A DNA stretch of 64,000 nucleotides from Haliclona indistincta (Eukaryota > Porifera > Demospongiae > Haplosclerida > Chalinidae), in contig OZ024784.1 in NCBI GenBank assembly GCA_964017065.1, positions 6,243,152-6,307,151 of the forward strand, given 5' to 3'. A model generated the notes under the pieces. That model worked only from the letters and a program-made list of their open reading frames with translations, was not told where the DNA came from and searched no databases. Position numbers and translations under genes: made by a program. Below are positions 1 through 14,036 of the stretch, one piece after another (the stretch's first letter is position 1; each line of letters begins with the position of its first letter).

Positions 1-271
1 GGTGAAGATATCCTGAGACCATATTGCCCACACTGGAGTCAAGTTGGTTGTTAGCACCTAATTTGGTCTTTGTAGATTCGCAACCAGCAACTTTGCTGTC
101 TTTCACTTTCTTCTTCTCCTGTTTTCTTGTAAGTAGCTTTTTGACAGATGAGCTAGAAGAGTTCCCCAAGTTATGGGATGATGGCAAGATAGGAGAAAGA
201 TCTTCTGCTGGAGGCGAGCAATCACTTGATAATTTTCCAGCTTCTAATATGCCGTGTTTAGTCTCCACTTG
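1..271 (-). CDS. partial exon of an unrecognised low-complexity protein
   Basis: On the minus strand one frame stays open from position 271 to the window edge. A 3' splice site (TTTACTTTGTAG) lies just upstream of it at 272-283. The peptide is rich in Ser, Lys and Glu, with a basic stretch (KLLTRKQEKKKVKD), which looks like a disordered nuclear or nucleolar protein. No domain is recognised. The plus-strand ORFs over the same bases have no splice context and look like shadows. The exon may belong to the same gene as the possible first exon at 3105-3230, but the intervening exons were not found. Confidence 0.4.
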
Positions 272-3104
272 CTACAAAGTAAATTTTTAATGCACAAAAA
301 GTTCCGATTAGTAACTACTACCTTTATCTTGTCTGCATCAGTCATCGCATCAACACCTGTGTACAAAAGAAGTATTAATAACACAATTCCTCCTATACAT
401 AGTAGTTCTGAATGGAGACCACAATGTAATGGATTGTGGCTTTATCCAGTACTGGGTGTGCACAATTGCACACACACTGACTCAACCTATTTCTACACAT
501 GTAATGGGTCAGAGAGGAGGGAGCACTTAATACTATGTGTAGGTGTCATCTTGTGGGTGAGCATCTATGGAGACATGTGTCCAGGAGGACAAAGAGTGCA
601 AGCAGACCTGCTACAAAGTGACTCTGTCACACCAATGACATAAGATGATGTCATGCAGTATCCATGGGATCACTGCCATTGTTGGCTGACACTGTGCATT
701 TACCGGAAGTTGGCCAATATGATCACTAAGGGTAACAATAGTGCTTTAAGCATAGACTAAAACACAATAGGAGAAACTACTATTATGCATAATTTTAATG
801 TACAGTCCTTACGAACATGCTCTATATCAATAACAACACCAAAACCTGTAAACAACACAAACCAAGCTAACAAGCACTGTCCAATTGTATTAGGCAGTTA
901 ACTTTATAAATTACTAAAAGAGGGAATAAGTTGGCCTCACTCCTAAACATAGCGTTAACTGTGTAGAGATGGCAGTAACCAGGTGATGTTTATAAGCCCA
1001 CTCATTCAGCTACTACCATACCTAAACTATTAAATTAGCCACAGTGATTCAATTAGTGTAACTTATACGGTATTTGCCACTCTGGAGCTAAGAACTGCAG
1101 CAATGCTAATTGCACAAAGCTTCAGCAGAACTACAGTACTCGATTTGAGTGGGTTCATATGGTGTTATAATATGAACGTGTTGTCAGTTTGTCACCATAT
1201 ACGCTTAGGCATTCAAAACAAAAATTTATGAAGACTGACAAGCAACCAGGAACAATACAGTTCAAGAGTATGTCAGGTTAAGTGAATCACAATCCAAACA
1301 TACTTAGGATACAATAGATACCAAGCAATGGTAGTAGCAATATGCAGAAACTGCCAACCATACAAATCTGCTAAATTCATTGAATGTAAATACGGTGAAT
1401 GAGACGTGCGCAAATGAGGCACCACCTGCAATAGATCAAAGCCAATACATTACCATAATCTATGAAGTCAGTAGCGAAGGTTCCAAGAGTGCCGGATGAG
1501 ACTCATCTGTCGTCATTTTCTTAGATGCAATAAGCAATAAATAACACCACGTACACACGTAGGAATGTGACATAGATCAACGGCTAATAATTGCACGAGA
1601 TAACCTCGCTTTATTATAAATGATAATACATTCTATAAGCACTTTATATTTGAATGGTAGGTGGATGCGCCTGCCAAGACTAGCATGAATGCAGGCATTA
1701 TTGTATGTGATTTCAAGCTGGTTTCTTCCTAACTTCCTACAAGTTGAATGGAACGAGTACACACTGAGGTACATGCACTTGAAACAGGACAAAAAGGCAC
1801 ATTAAAGTAGTGACTGTGAGTGACAACTGAAAGTAACACCTAACAACTGCACGGAAGCATGTGTTTTGTTCTCTCACTGAAAAAGTAGATCATTTCTAAA
1901 TTTCAATACTGAAATTTAAAATAACTTTAATTTAAATTTTGAAGTACACATAATACAAGTACCACATAGTGTGAAGAGCTGACCCGAAACCTTAGCAACA
2001 TGTGTCTGAGTGCATGCAAGGGAGGGACTTTGTTCAAGGCCTATACAACAAGCGATATGAATATAGTTGTCATGAAAGCAAAGCTTCAGAAGCCAAAGCC
2101 ATAGGGAATTTTCATCACACTTGCTGGGTCTTCAGTATCTAGAAATAATACCAGTTCAATTCACTGGCAGGCATCAAACACTCTTACTTCATCAACTAGC
2201 AGAGTGACTCACACACAGCCCTTCAAGAGATCACTTCCTATTGAGACCACCATCTAATGCAATGACCAAACTGACTCTATGTGTTGAGTCTAACCTGCTC
2301 ACAAAGCAATTATAGTTCACTACACACAGCTACTCTCAATAATTATACTGAATTAAACTGAATTGATGAAAACAGCTAAAACACTGATCTTTGTCCAAAA
2401 AAATCCAAACTTAGTCTAGGCATCATCTCATTCTGACCCACGGTGTGTTTTGGGCTAGTTTCTATAGTCGGTCTATGGTAGGCTAATTCAAGCAATACCA
2501 CAGGGGCGAGGTGTGGTTGCTAATGACTGGCGAGTAGGCGTGCTCATTACAGAGCAGATCACAAAGACAACAAATGAAACAAGCCACTCCTGCTAAGACT
2601 TCAGCAATCAGTAATAATAGCATATGGCCGAGTTCTTTCAGTACCTTCACTACCAATGAATTTTAATTGTAATGGTGAAGCCAGAACTAATTATGCAAAC
2701 AAAATGCTGTTAAAATCTTTTGATCTAAGAGAAAGCACTAGTAGTCAAGAAAATATGAACTACTGTTGCCAACAAACATGGAATGTCAGAGCATGTTGAG
2801 CATTGGTTTCCAAAGCAGATGAATGATGCAGTAGCCAACAACAGCTACACTCCTTCAACCACTGTCTGTTTGGACTAGGCTCTATTCAGCAATATGGCAA
2901 GTAGATACTCAGGCAGACATAACCTGTTTATGATCTACTGTCCACATCCAAGCTCGGAGAAATAGACAAACACATCTATCATACACCATCACTAACATAC
3001 ACACATCTGCAACTAGTGTAGTAGCTACTGCTGAGACTGATTACCACCATGCAAAAACCTTGAGAGTCAAACTCTGAAAGTTGTCGTGTAGTGATACATC
3101 CTTT
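272..3104. other. stretch without a recognised gene
   Basis: AT-rich sequence with only short random ORFs. If the exons at 1-271 and 3105-3230 belong to one minus-strand gene, this is intron, possibly hiding small exons. I see no RNA gene, repeat array or conserved peptide in it. Confidence 0.4.
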
Positions 3105-3230
3105 CTTCCTAATGATCCATTGCTTTTTTAGACGTGCTTGTATCTGGCTGTCTTTAAGAAATGGAAACTGAGACTTCAACAGCGGCTTGCGAAGACGAGT
3201 AAACTCACGAAACGTCAGATCAGCCGCCAT
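3105..3230 (-). CDS. possible first coding exon, HMG-like helical segment
   Basis: A minus-strand ATG at 3230 in good context (AAAATGGCGG) opens a frame whose first 40 or so residues look coding. The segment FREFTRLRKPLLKSQFPFL is followed by DSQIQARLKKQW, a pattern of aromatic, proline and tryptophan spacing like HMG-box or related DNA-binding helices. The 3' boundary is a guess: a weak GTATCA donor near 3105. The frame stays open upstream of the ATG to 3344, but that part is unconvincing. It could be the 5' exon of the gene ending at 1-271. The family is not identified. Confidence 0.3.
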
Positions 3231-3582
3231 TTTTGAATGTTGTCGTAATGCGCGCGAAATTTTGCGGGACCACGTGGGCTCGCACTTTGTGTGGCTTCGC
3301 GGACGAGTTATAAAGCTGATTGCATGCATTGAACACGCATGCACCGAGTGCTGAGCATTGCGGAAAGAGTGCAGATTCTGCTATAGCTGGCTATAGCTAG
3401 ACGAGCAGGCCCTCGTCCAACTACGAGCTGGTCTCGTCTTGCCGTCATTCAATCCAGTTGATCTGGAATCAACCACTATACGCTGCTGTGCAGCCGACTG
3501 ATCATCATCACCTTGCAGTATCATTCCGCCCCGCTGGTGAAGTTGCAGTGCAACTATCAATCACCGCTACAAGCGCTGGCCG

Positions 3583-3590
3583 TTTATATA
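3583..3590 (+). promoter_or_regulatory. TATA-box-like element of the first KLF gene
   Basis: TTTATATA lies about 95 bp upstream of the KLF start codon at 3684, and no ATG in the intervening sequence gives a long frame. The position fits a TATA box with a 5' UTR of about 60 to 70 bases. This is inference from motif and spacing only. Confidence 0.4.
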
Positions 3591-3683
3591 CTCCGCAGCT
3601 AATAGCTGGAAAAACTCACTCAGCAGTCAACCAGGTCATATTTAACTTCTTTGGTGCTAACTAGACATCGTGTAATCTAAGAG

Positions 3684-5099
3684 ATGGCTGTTGCAATGTG
3701 CGCCGCTTCTGCCCCTGGACCAATCCCGTGCATGCCCACCCAAGCTGCCTGTGATCGCTACTATAGTTTCGAAGCGACCCCTAGCCCACAGAGTGTCCCA
3801 AGTGTGCAACAACCGACGCCAGTCACCACCGACTACTACCCGGAATTCGAAGATGACGCCGCGTTCCATTCTGATGAAGAAATCCAAAAGGTTGGTTTAG
3901 TTGTTGACCCATTGTATGTCATAGCAGGTGTTGCCTGTGGGCAGTGGAGTTTACACAGTTTTGAATGTCCTTGCTTTGAGTTGTAAAGCTATCAAAATAC
4001 GCTGCCTTGGAATAGTTTAGTGTAAATGATATTCATTGAATTGTGGGTAATTTATCATGCGCAACTGTCCGCCGTAGTATTGTCACGTATCCAAACAACG
4101 AACAATAGTTGTATTGCTGCATTCTTTGGACTACTTGGCGCCTAAGCAAATTATTGACCATCTGGTGCTTGCCCACGCAAACGACACTTCAAACTAGCAG
4201 ACATAATAAGAACGCATGACTTAATTTAACCATCTATTTATTTTCCCTATTTACAGACTCAAAAGGAATTTGACTGCTACCTTGCCAACCACAGCGATGA
4301 TGAAACCGCATCTAGTGCAGATTTGGACAATATTTTGCGAGAGATGTCACCCGATTTTCATCCTTCCGTTGGTTGCGGTGTCGTTGAGGAACCAGTAAAA
4401 GTGAAGACTGAAGTCAACAGTTCCATGAACTTGCCCCAACAGACGATCCTTCACCACTACCCCAATGTGCATGAGAGGAAGCCTCCTTCGCTCATACCGA
4501 TTGTTCCTTCTCCCACAGCGACGACACCGGGCCACCTTCCTGGTGCTATGCCTTCTCCACCATACACCAACACAACTGTCAACATTAACTTCAACGTAAA
4601 CGCTCAGGCATATTCGTACTCCGCGGGCCCTGTCTATCCTTCTACTCCCCTCCACCATTATCCGCCTTCACCACCTGGCTCAAATCCTTCTTCTCCAGTC
4701 ATTTCGGCTGAGCAGCAAGCCTATCATCACCAACACCAGATTATGACGCCGACAAGTTTGCCTGTAATGAGCTCCTACAATCCGTACGATCTAATGAATG
4801 CCGTTTACTACTACGCTAAGCCTCCTCAGCGCAACAAGAGAGTTCATCGCTGCACCTATCCTGGATGCAACAAGGTCTACACCAAGAGCTCTCACCTCAA
4901 GGCACACCAGAGGACTCACACTGGAGAAAAGCCCTACAAGTGCAGTTGGGAAGGCTGCAACTGGAAGTTTGCCCGCTCCGATGAACTCACTCGCCACTTC
5001 AGAAAACACACTGGGATCAAACCATTCAAATGCCCTCATTGTGATAGAGCTTTTGCCAGATCTGACCACCTCGCACTCCACCTCAAGAGACATCAGTGA
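3684..5099 (+). CDS. Krueppel-like transcription factor (KLF1/2/4/5-type fingers)
   Basis: Two exons, 3684-3890 and 4257-5099, join in phase 0 (donor GTTGGT, acceptor TTTACAG) to give 349 residues. The C-terminus carries three C2H2 zinc fingers at about residues 267-349 with KLF/Sp-family spacing and [12 protein letters not shown] linkers. Key strings are [28 protein letters not shown] and [14 protein letters not shown]. The base-reading residues (KHR, RER and RHR pattern) predict binding to GC/CACCC boxes. The N-terminal 260 residues are acidic, then Pro/Ser/His-rich, as in KLF activation domains. The protein ends right after finger 3, as in many vertebrate KLFs. A possible poly(A) signal, ATTAAA, is at 5134. 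The subfamily assignment is tentative. It is convergent with a second KLF gene. Confidence 0.93.
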
Positions 5100-6417
5100 A
5101 ATCGAGTGTTTTTTTTTGTCAGAAAAATAAGGGATTAAAGCTTTCATCACTTATAACATTTGTATGAGACCTTCCCGTGTGTTCTATTCCAACATGTCTA
5201 TTTCTGTAAGCACCATAATTTTTTCAAACACTCTTACACACAGACACATACTATTCAAACTGGCCTAGCAATTTTACTTTCCTCACATGATTCATTCCTC
5301 TCCATTTTAATTTACATCTGTACATTATAGATATTCATTTATTCTCTCCACATTATTTGTTATTATGTATGTACAATATTATAGAGTATTCCATGCAGGG
5401 TTAATGGAACACTAGTTTGCTGTGCAAGCTAAAACTAGCTAATATCAATTATATATTCATTTGTTCTGTTATCAACAAAACTCCTTTTCAATGACAATGA
5501 TTAATACTTCCAACACAAAGTCAATATCCATTTACTGTAGTACATTAGTGGTCACTCACTGTCAGCAAGAAATTCCACTCGGGTTGCGTGCACAATTACT
5601 CAGGGTACATGGAATGTGGTCAAAGCCGTGCAATTACGCAAACACTATGGTAGCGTTATTAGATCAGAGCAACTAACTACATTAACCAGTGCATCAGTGA
5701 TGCTTCTTGCAGCACACTGTCGACCAGTAACACAATTATAGAATGTCCACGTCAACCAAGAGATTCTTGAGTAATGCAGCAAGTCACTACTAAGGGGTGC
5801 TGACAGTGCTCAACTGCCTACTCAGAATGGGAAGTCATTTGAACTATCATACAAGCAGCTGTTTGCTACTACTGAGAAGCTACCAACTCACACAACACTC
5901 ACGTTGTTTACCTCACCGGTCTAATTGGTATTTGTCAGACACAGTCTGCTGATGTAAAGTGTTGTCAAGGAAATAATATATTGGGTCATAAGGGGTCATT
6001 CTACTGATAGTAAGGTTTCCCCGCAAAGGAATGTGTTTATGATGAGGAAACGTTACTTTCTAGGTATTGAGAAAACTAACGCAATTGCAAGCAAGTTTGT
6101 TTGTTTGATTTCTCATTAAAAGAAGATAGACAGTTAGAGGGAGAGAGACAACAGTCATGAGTGATCAATGTGATTTCAAAGAGTTTGAAGCAGTGAATGA
6201 TATTTGGTTGAGGTAAGGGTTGCTTGAATCAAGAAGAGGATGTGGCCATGATTACAAAAAATAGAAAACAAACAAAATCAATTTGAAACAAACAAAAAGT
6301 AAGGGTAGACTGAATATTTGTCCAAAATTAGTAGAGATCTCTTTAGTTCAAAAAATGTGATCATCTACAAAATAGAAAGTGTCCCTAGTGGGCTATTAAT
6401 TTTTTAAAGCTGCTAGT
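5100..6417. other. intergenic region between two convergent KLF genes
   Basis: It holds the 3' ends of both KLF genes and AT-rich sequence with only short ORFs (for example 5461-5676) that lack splice context or recognisable peptides. No repeat structure was noticed. Confidence 0.6.
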
Positions 6418-7609
6418 TCACTCCTCACTGGTTGACACGGCCATTGGTTGAGGTGCTGCAGTAGCTGAAGCATAGGCAGCTGCAGCTGCTGCAGCTTCAA
6501 TGGCTGCTTTGTGCTTGAGAAGATGAAGGTTGAGGTGGTCTGATCGAGAGAAAGCTTTCTCACAGAAACGGCACTTGAAGGGCTTTTCGCCAGTATGCCT
6601 GCGATAGTGACGAGTTAGCTCGTCAGAACGACGAAATGCCCAGTTACAGTTATCCCAGGGACAACGGAACGGTTTCTCTCCAGTGTGGACACGACGATGT
6701 GCTTTTAGGTGCGAGCTCTTAGTGTACATTTTGGTGCAGCCTGGGTAGTCACAGCAATACATTTTCTTAAGCTTCATGACAGTGCTACCTCCGGAACTTC
6801 CCTGTACCCTACAGAAATACAATGATGTTTAAACTCTTTCACATACAAATTGGACAACAGAATAGTGGGTGCCAATGGAAACAATTCACAGGATCTGTCA
6901 TCCAAGCATTCCCATGGTGACCAATCTGTCTCATTCACATGTCCTAGACCCAAGCATTACATAGCACCCACTCAATCATTGCTGTCCTGATGAGCTCCCA
7001 CGGCAAAGAGAATTTCTATCAGACATAGTTGGCAAAATTACAACTATTTACCTCTGAATATTATGTAAAACCTAGTGTCACTGTCAGGTTTGTGGTGTGC
7101 ACGTGTTTACAATCCTCATATATTGATGTGCAAGCCTGTACTTGTATATAGCGTGGTTAAAACGTGGCTGTGCAAGACCGTATTTTGGGCTATTGTGTTT
7201 GCAACTAATCAAATGAGTCTACGTGGTTTGGAAAATGTGGTTGTTTCTATTAGGCAGTTGGTTAGATGGGGCAATGGTTGAGTCAGAACACTAATATAGA
7301 GGTGTCACCAGTGGAGAGTGATCAACAAGTATGGTCAATTCAGCCACAACAACTCAAGAAACAAACCAATCTAGGGTCTTATCAGCAACAATACACATAA
7401 CATGCAGTGCTAGTGATGAGTGATCTTTTGCACCCTCTCACACACTTGAGAAAAATGTCATCACAAACACTTGTAAAAATGACATTCTAGTGTGTTACTA
7501 GAGTACTCAATCAACACTTATTCATTGACACCTGATAGGCAGCTGGTCGATGAGTGTGTGTCAAAGTTGTTTGTATCAACAAGATTGCAACAGAGTGACA
7601 AGAACCATG

Positions 7610-7667
<58 letters not shown>

Positions 7668-10600
7668 TATAACTCTTGTTAGCATACCTCTGCGGCACCA
7701 GCTGTGGTGAGGTAATCACGTTACACTTCACAGGAGAACTGCGTAAAGGGAAAAAAAGAAGCCATTTCAACTTGCTACTCTGCACACATGTACAACTACA
7801 AATAGGGGAAATTCCAGACAATGTTTACTGCTAGGAAAACTTTAGAGACAAGTGATCAGTACAGCATGAACAGTACACTGAATTCAACTTTGAAATCAGT
7901 ATCTACACATCCAAGCAGTTGATAGTTGAGACCAGATTGTGCGAGTGCATACACTAATGATTGATGTGTGAAAGATAATAATTAGTAATTACATCAAAAG
8001 AGACCTTAAGTCTACACTCCATTGGAAGCTCTGTTTGATTCACAGGAGAAGAAATCATGTGTACCGTGAGACAACTATGCGCTACTAAGGTGACTGAAAC
8101 ATGAGATATGGTGTAGCACTAAGTATGCAGATTTGGAGCAAGGCCAATAATTTCAGTCTGACCATCTGTTACTATACAGTGAAACAAGATGAATATCAAC
8201 AGTCACATACTCTGTATCATTCAATGCTCGGATATTTTCATTGCATTGGTACTTTAGGTATACTGATGTTACACTTGAGAGAAGTTAATTTTTCACCATA
8301 CAATAAAACCTCAAAATAAACATGTAAATGCACGCACACACTGACATAGACAAACACACAATCAAGCATTTTCCTTCTTGATCCATTCACCAGTTGTGAT
8401 TTCATATGTTGCCTTCATGTACAAGAGCATCGCTACCGACCGCACCCTGCATGACTGGTACAACTCCACACACAGCTATACACACAAAAACTACACAACA
8501 ATGTGTTGATTTTACGAAAATAACCTGTACTCATCGGTACTCATAGGAAAAAATACTGGCAAATTAGTCTGGTTCCAAGTACACAACATGTTTGCGTACT
8601 ATGATACCAGTTCAGATTATTAGAGGGTTACAGTATTGAGTGGTGTCACATTACAGCAAATTGTTTGGATGAAGCTAGCCAAAAATTGCTCCCCTCCCTT
8701 TAGCTTGGACATCCCCACTTCCTTTTGGCTGACATTGATTACAATGACAGCAATCAAGTGAGAGGAGAAGTAGTTTGAGTTTGCTCAACATGAGTTATTG
8801 AGGACAACAATTACTACAGGAGGTATCCCCTAACAACCAGCAGAGTTGGAAGGTATGAATAGCGCAGCTGGTTTCACCAGAGGCAAAGAAATCGTGTAAA
8901 TTACTCTTGAGTAATTGACCACAAGACAAGAGCTAACTAGCTACAAAGCCAGTGATTAAAAATAGATTCTGGAAGAAACTTATACCCTTGAAGATCTACC
9001 TGTTGTGGAATTATCTCACGAATTGTAAACACTAGAGTAGACTACTGGACTCCTGAATCATATTAGTAGAGAAGTGTATAGTGTATACCACGGGACTCAT
9101 TACTAGTATCCAGGACATTATAGTATGTAAACAATCATTAACTCAACTAAGCCAGCCATTTAGGCATTATTGATCAATGATGCACAGCGGCTTACTGAGT
9201 AGAAGATACAGATCGCTATTCACATTGGAACATGAGCATCAAAGCATACCACACATGAGATAGGTATGCATGAACAATGGCAATACAATACACAATGCCA
9301 CAAACAATCACTCAGCAATAGCGCCACTCCTCAAACTAACATGGTTGACGTAGCTGTTGTACCTCTTGGGAACAGAAACCAAAACATTGGCACAAAACAT
9401 AGAATATGGCTAGCGAACAAAGATGACACACGGCTAGACTGAATTGATTTCCTTCCTTCCTCGATTCAGTGGTGTTATTCCAGTGGAGTTCATTTGTCAT
9501 TGAATAAGATAAGGAAAGCTCTGCATTCAAGATATCTAAGCCACTGTAACTATGACAACAATCAACTATGCACCAAGGCTCTATACAAGACCATTCACAA
9601 CTATCACTTGATCTCATTCCAAGAAATACACTGAACTTTCTCAATTTGTGTATCCTGGGATGAAAATTTAACACCAGCAATTTCTAATATTGTAGACCAA
9701 GCATATATAAACAGCTAACCAATAATGTGTTGTTGTACCCTATAGCTCACCCTACATGTAGCCCACACATTTCAGAGGTTCAGATAGGATAGGCACCAAT
9801 GCTATATTAGGCTGATAGGCTATAAGCTACATATGGTCACATACACCCACTCGTTAGACTCCCTACTCACTCAAAGAATGACACTTGTTGACGGCTGACT
9901 ACCACAAAACTACCTGGTCTGTTGCAAGTACAGCAGCCTATCATGTGCATTCCTAAAGTAGACACTGTTACTCACCAGCAATACAGCCTATAGTAGGGAG
10001 CAAGACCTGACACAGGTCAGATGAGCAAACTGCTATACTTATACAAGGTCAAATTGTTGATCAAATTTGTTATATATATTAGCTCAAGGTATTATACAGC
10101 AGTACAAGCTTGTAGCATTCTCATTACTGGTGTGTTGTTTACCATGAAGTGTGTAGGCGTTATTTCGCTTACCACTAAATTCCATGAATTAACTATAGCA
10201 CTCAACCATAATCAACAGTGTAAACAAACATTGAGTTTGCGTGGACGCGAATTAAGAGCTCTGCAGTACACGAACATCTCTCTTGATCACAGAACTATTA
10301 GCTATCAGTTAGTTGATTAATATCTCAGTTTTCGATTGCCGTTCGACCTGTAGTAAGGTATAGTGGATCTCTTCATACACAACAGTGCAAGGCAAATGAG
10401 TGGTTATACTGATTGACCGCAACTTACCATTCCACAAATACAAGACCACAAATCTGTCTCGTGCTTACTACCCGTAAAATTTTTGGAGCACATTATATCA
10501 TACATCATGCCTAAGAGTTACATTCCAACTCATAAAGAGCTACTCACAATGGCTACTACCCACCCACACAAACACATACATTCCTAACACAACCACGCCA

Positions 10601-13600
10601 ATAACAACTGCTGCATAAAGCAACAATTAATCATCAGGAGAGCCTGAGCAAGCCTCACATTGACAGTGTAAGCTCCACTCCACTCTGAACTACATTTGTT
10701 CCCTAAGGCACACTATTGCGTAACACTTGCACAACATGGGAAGCACTATTGTAGAAAGAGTATGCAACGCAACAAACATTCTTGACAACAAACATAATAG
10801 CAAGTTTCAATGTAGCTAGACTGCATTGCTAATGTTGTAGTCTATATCAGCTCACTACATGATAGTACCAGATCAGCAAGGACTAGCTGACAGAGTACTA
10901 TTGCTATGGTCATATGTATACAACAAACAAATACATGGATAGACACTCTTATTACAAGTTCACTGACTTAGGGAAAGATGCTACTGATAGTTGAGACTAC
11001 CATGTGTAATAAAGAGTCAATCCTCGTCAATCAGGGCTTGGTATGTGCTGAACAGTAACATGCTGATCTACGAAGCAGCAGAAATACTGTATTATTGGAT
11101 GCGTTACTAGAGAAACAGCAGGCTTGCTAGTGCATGCAGAGCTTTGATGTAGCAAAACAAAATTTAAAGTAACTGGCAAGCATTCAAAATTCTCCAATAC
11201 AGATCCCAAAAGTAGAAAGACTATTTCTAATCTACACTATACAATTACTAGTATGATGTTAGGCTTTGTTGTGAAAGCAATAATTTATACACATAATATT
11301 AATTACGTTCTTCTTGTGAGTCATGACATTGTACAGTCGTTGCATCATTAAAAGATGCTAATAGTAGACAGAGCACTATGTCTGGTATGATGGGTGGACA
11401 AACCACAAAAATGGCAGCTCACTGCCATAGAAAGGTGACGATCTCCACCCTCAGTCTCCCCCTCCCTCCCTCGCTGTTCCTCGACTCACATTTCACTTGG
11501 TCTCATGCAACATACTCACTCCCTCGTACAAACACACATACCTGTCCATCTCATTGTTGGCAGCAAAGGCAGCAGCTGCCGCAAGTGAGTGAAGCGGAGA
11601 CTCAGCAAACATGATGGCAGCTCCATTAGAGTATGCTCCTTCCAACTGTACTTGGCTAGAAACAACAGGTGGTGTCCCACTACCGGCTGCCTTCTCGGGC
11701 TCCTCTTCCTCCTTCCCGCCTTCAGGAGGACCATCTTGATCCTTCTTGATAACCTGTGGCGGTGTTTGCATGGCATTGGTAGCTGCTTGTTGAGGTACGT
11801 AAAACACCATGTGAGGAAGAGTAGTGGGAGATGAGGCAGCTATGGCTGTTAGGAGAGTCTGTGTAGCTGTAGGATTTGAAGTGGTCTTGCTGTTGGGTGG
11901 AGTTATGGGCGGAGAAGTGACTCCTGGTGAAACTTCAGTAATTGGAATAAGAGGTGGAGGAGCAGGAACAAGATGAGTGATGCTTCTCTGTTTGTCCTCT
12001 TTCACTTGTTCCTCAGTTTGCTCATTGTCGTCATCATGCAAAGTCTCAACTTTGTATTCGGTGGGGCTTGAGTGTGGTTCAGAAGAAGGTGGGGTCAGGG
12101 GTGTGGCTACTGATAAGGGTGTCTCACAGATAGCAGCATCACTTTCACTCCGACCAGTATTACTTTTGGCTGGTATTGACTTTACAGGAGACTGTGTGCA
12201 TTAAAAACAACATCATGTACTGTGCACACTCTAACATTTGATTTTAATACATTCAAAAATTTTTGTTTAGTGCCTTCTATAAACTTAGCGAGCCTGAGCT
12301 GATTTTCAGCTATGGCATTATCATTCAGTGGTGTTACTGCTTGCATTGCTGTTTTCAGTTCAGTCTGGGTCTAGTTTGCAACACACATGCAGGCCTCTGT
12401 GGCTGCCTCAGGTGGATGCAAGCGTTACTATTGTGCACGCACCACCCAGTCAGATTTTAAACATGCTGAACAGTTGAGCATCTCTGTTAACGCAGCAAGC
12501 CAGGCTTCTGAATCTCATTTGCTGGTGGTAGCAGAGCCTGGCAAGCTGGCTCACGTTTCAAACGTTCCTTGAATAGGTGTTGCCGTCTATTGCTGAACTC
12601 ATGTGAGCTGTGTTTATTAATTGAATAGGCGTGCTCTCAATCTCGGAATGCAACATGGGCAGTTGTCACACTCAATGTGGGGTTCACCCAATTTACTATT
12701 TTGATGATAAATTCTTTTCCAAAAATATTCAATAATATAAATGGCGAAGTCAAATCATTCTCCTATTATCATTCAAAGACTGTCAGTTCAACAAGGGAAC
12801 GCCATTTTAATAAGGAACACAATTCCTGCTTTGTCAGTTGACTTATTTCTTGACTTTTTGTTGTTTTTGTAGTTAGCATGTATTTTATTTTATTTTTTCT
12901 GTATAATATTCTTTTCTTTTGTTGTTAGTTCTATGTTATGAACACTGTATTATTGTTAACTATTAGTCTTTATTTTAATTTTTCACGTATTATTTTACTT
13001 TAGTGCTACTGCTTTTATTATTAATTATTATTATTCACAAAATAGCATAAGTTGCAAATAGTTTTATCAATAACATGCGAAGCCAACTTAAAAATCCTTT
13101 TTTTGCTGGCGCATAAAATTATTATCAGTACAGTATTAATCTTACCTCGCAAATTCTAGGCTGAGGAGGGACAGTAACTGGAATATTTTGAGACCTATAT
13201 AATATATAGACACGTGATAATGCAGCTATCGATACTGAGTTACACATGCACCTGTCATTTTCTATTCCATCGCCATCATTAGGAGAATCGCTCCGTGTGA
13301 GCAGCTCAGCAACATCTACACATACAATACAAATGACCTGCACAACACTGTTTATCAATACGATAGGTGAAAACTAGAAATGTATACTGTAAATCTAATA
13401 ATAAAAACAGCTGTGTACAATATGGGGCCTATTGTTGCTGATTAGCTGTAATTCCTAGATGCCTGGATAAGCTGGATTTGCATATTCAAGACTTTGGTAC
13501 AATATAATGATTATTATAATTATACAGCAATCGAGACAGTCGTGAAGTTAAACTATTGTGGAAACATAAAAATTAATGTTTGGGCAAAATGTTGAATCAA

Positions 13601-14036
13601 TAAAACACAGCTCCTGAAGCATACTTTGCAATGGAAACTACATAAAAACGCACAAGAGCACGTCCACATTATTATTTAGCAGGAGCTTATTACCGCGACT
13701 CCACCTTGTAAGCCGCCAGCTCCACCCGGAAGCCCCGCCCAATCCCCAAGCAGCCCACGGGTCACTAAACGAGCCCAGGGCCACCCAGCTAGCACACGCC
13801 AACTCCGATCGCACCAAATAGAGTACAGTATAACAGCAGACAACTATTTATACCAGTACAATAAGAACATGTGATCGGTTCACACGGCCACATGGACGCA
13901 ACAAACCTTCTTCTCTAGCAAGATCGGTCGACGACTGCTTCATAGCTATGATCGCCTTTCGGGGAGAAGAGATGTCGGAATAATCACTTACAACTCTTTT
14001 GTCCTCCATAATAGCGTGTGATCGAGCTACTTCCAT
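6418..14036 (-). CDS. second Krueppel-like factor, divergent fingers
   Basis: Five minus-strand exons (14036-13907, 13315-13252, 13194-13146, 12191-11542, 6808-6418) join with matching phases to 427 residues. Three C2H2 fingers lie at about 317-398 near the C-terminus ([42 protein letters not shown]). The last is followed by an alanine run and 30 extra residues. Upstream are Ser/Pro/Thr-rich regions and an acidic, Glu-rich block. The last intron (6809-11541) is 4.7 kb, far longer than any other here, and carries a TG repeat. The fingers differ from the neighbouring KLF (for example [12 protein letters not shown]), so this is an old paralog and not a recent copy. Subfamily is not assigned. It shares a 135-bp divergent promoter with the ZFAND2-like gene. 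Confidence 0.88.
6809..11541 (-). other. long last intron of the second KLF gene
   Basis: Bounded by GTATGT at the 5' side and CTGTAG at the 3' side in gene orientation. Apart from the TG microsatellite I see only short random ORFs, such as 10021-10320, and no recognisable exon, RNA gene or transposon end. Its length suggests it may hold regulatory sequence, but none can be shown from the sequence alone. Confidence 0.6.
7611..7666. repeat. (TG)n microsatellite
   Basis: About 28 uninterrupted TG units lie in the long KLF intron. The predicted poly(Cys-Val) and poly(Thr-His) ORFs across it are artefacts of the repeat. Confidence 0.97.

Noticed and set aside
7492..7821. ORFs over the TG repeat
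   Set aside because: Poly(Cys-Val) and poly(Thr-His) translations of a microsatellite.
10021..10320. 99-codon plus-strand ORF in the KLF intron
   Set aside because: No recognisable peptide or splice context, AT-biased composition; expected by chance in 4.7 kb.
12387..12572. ORF in KLF intron 3 with some coding-like composition
   Set aside because: No matching splice phases with the flanking exons and no family resemblance.
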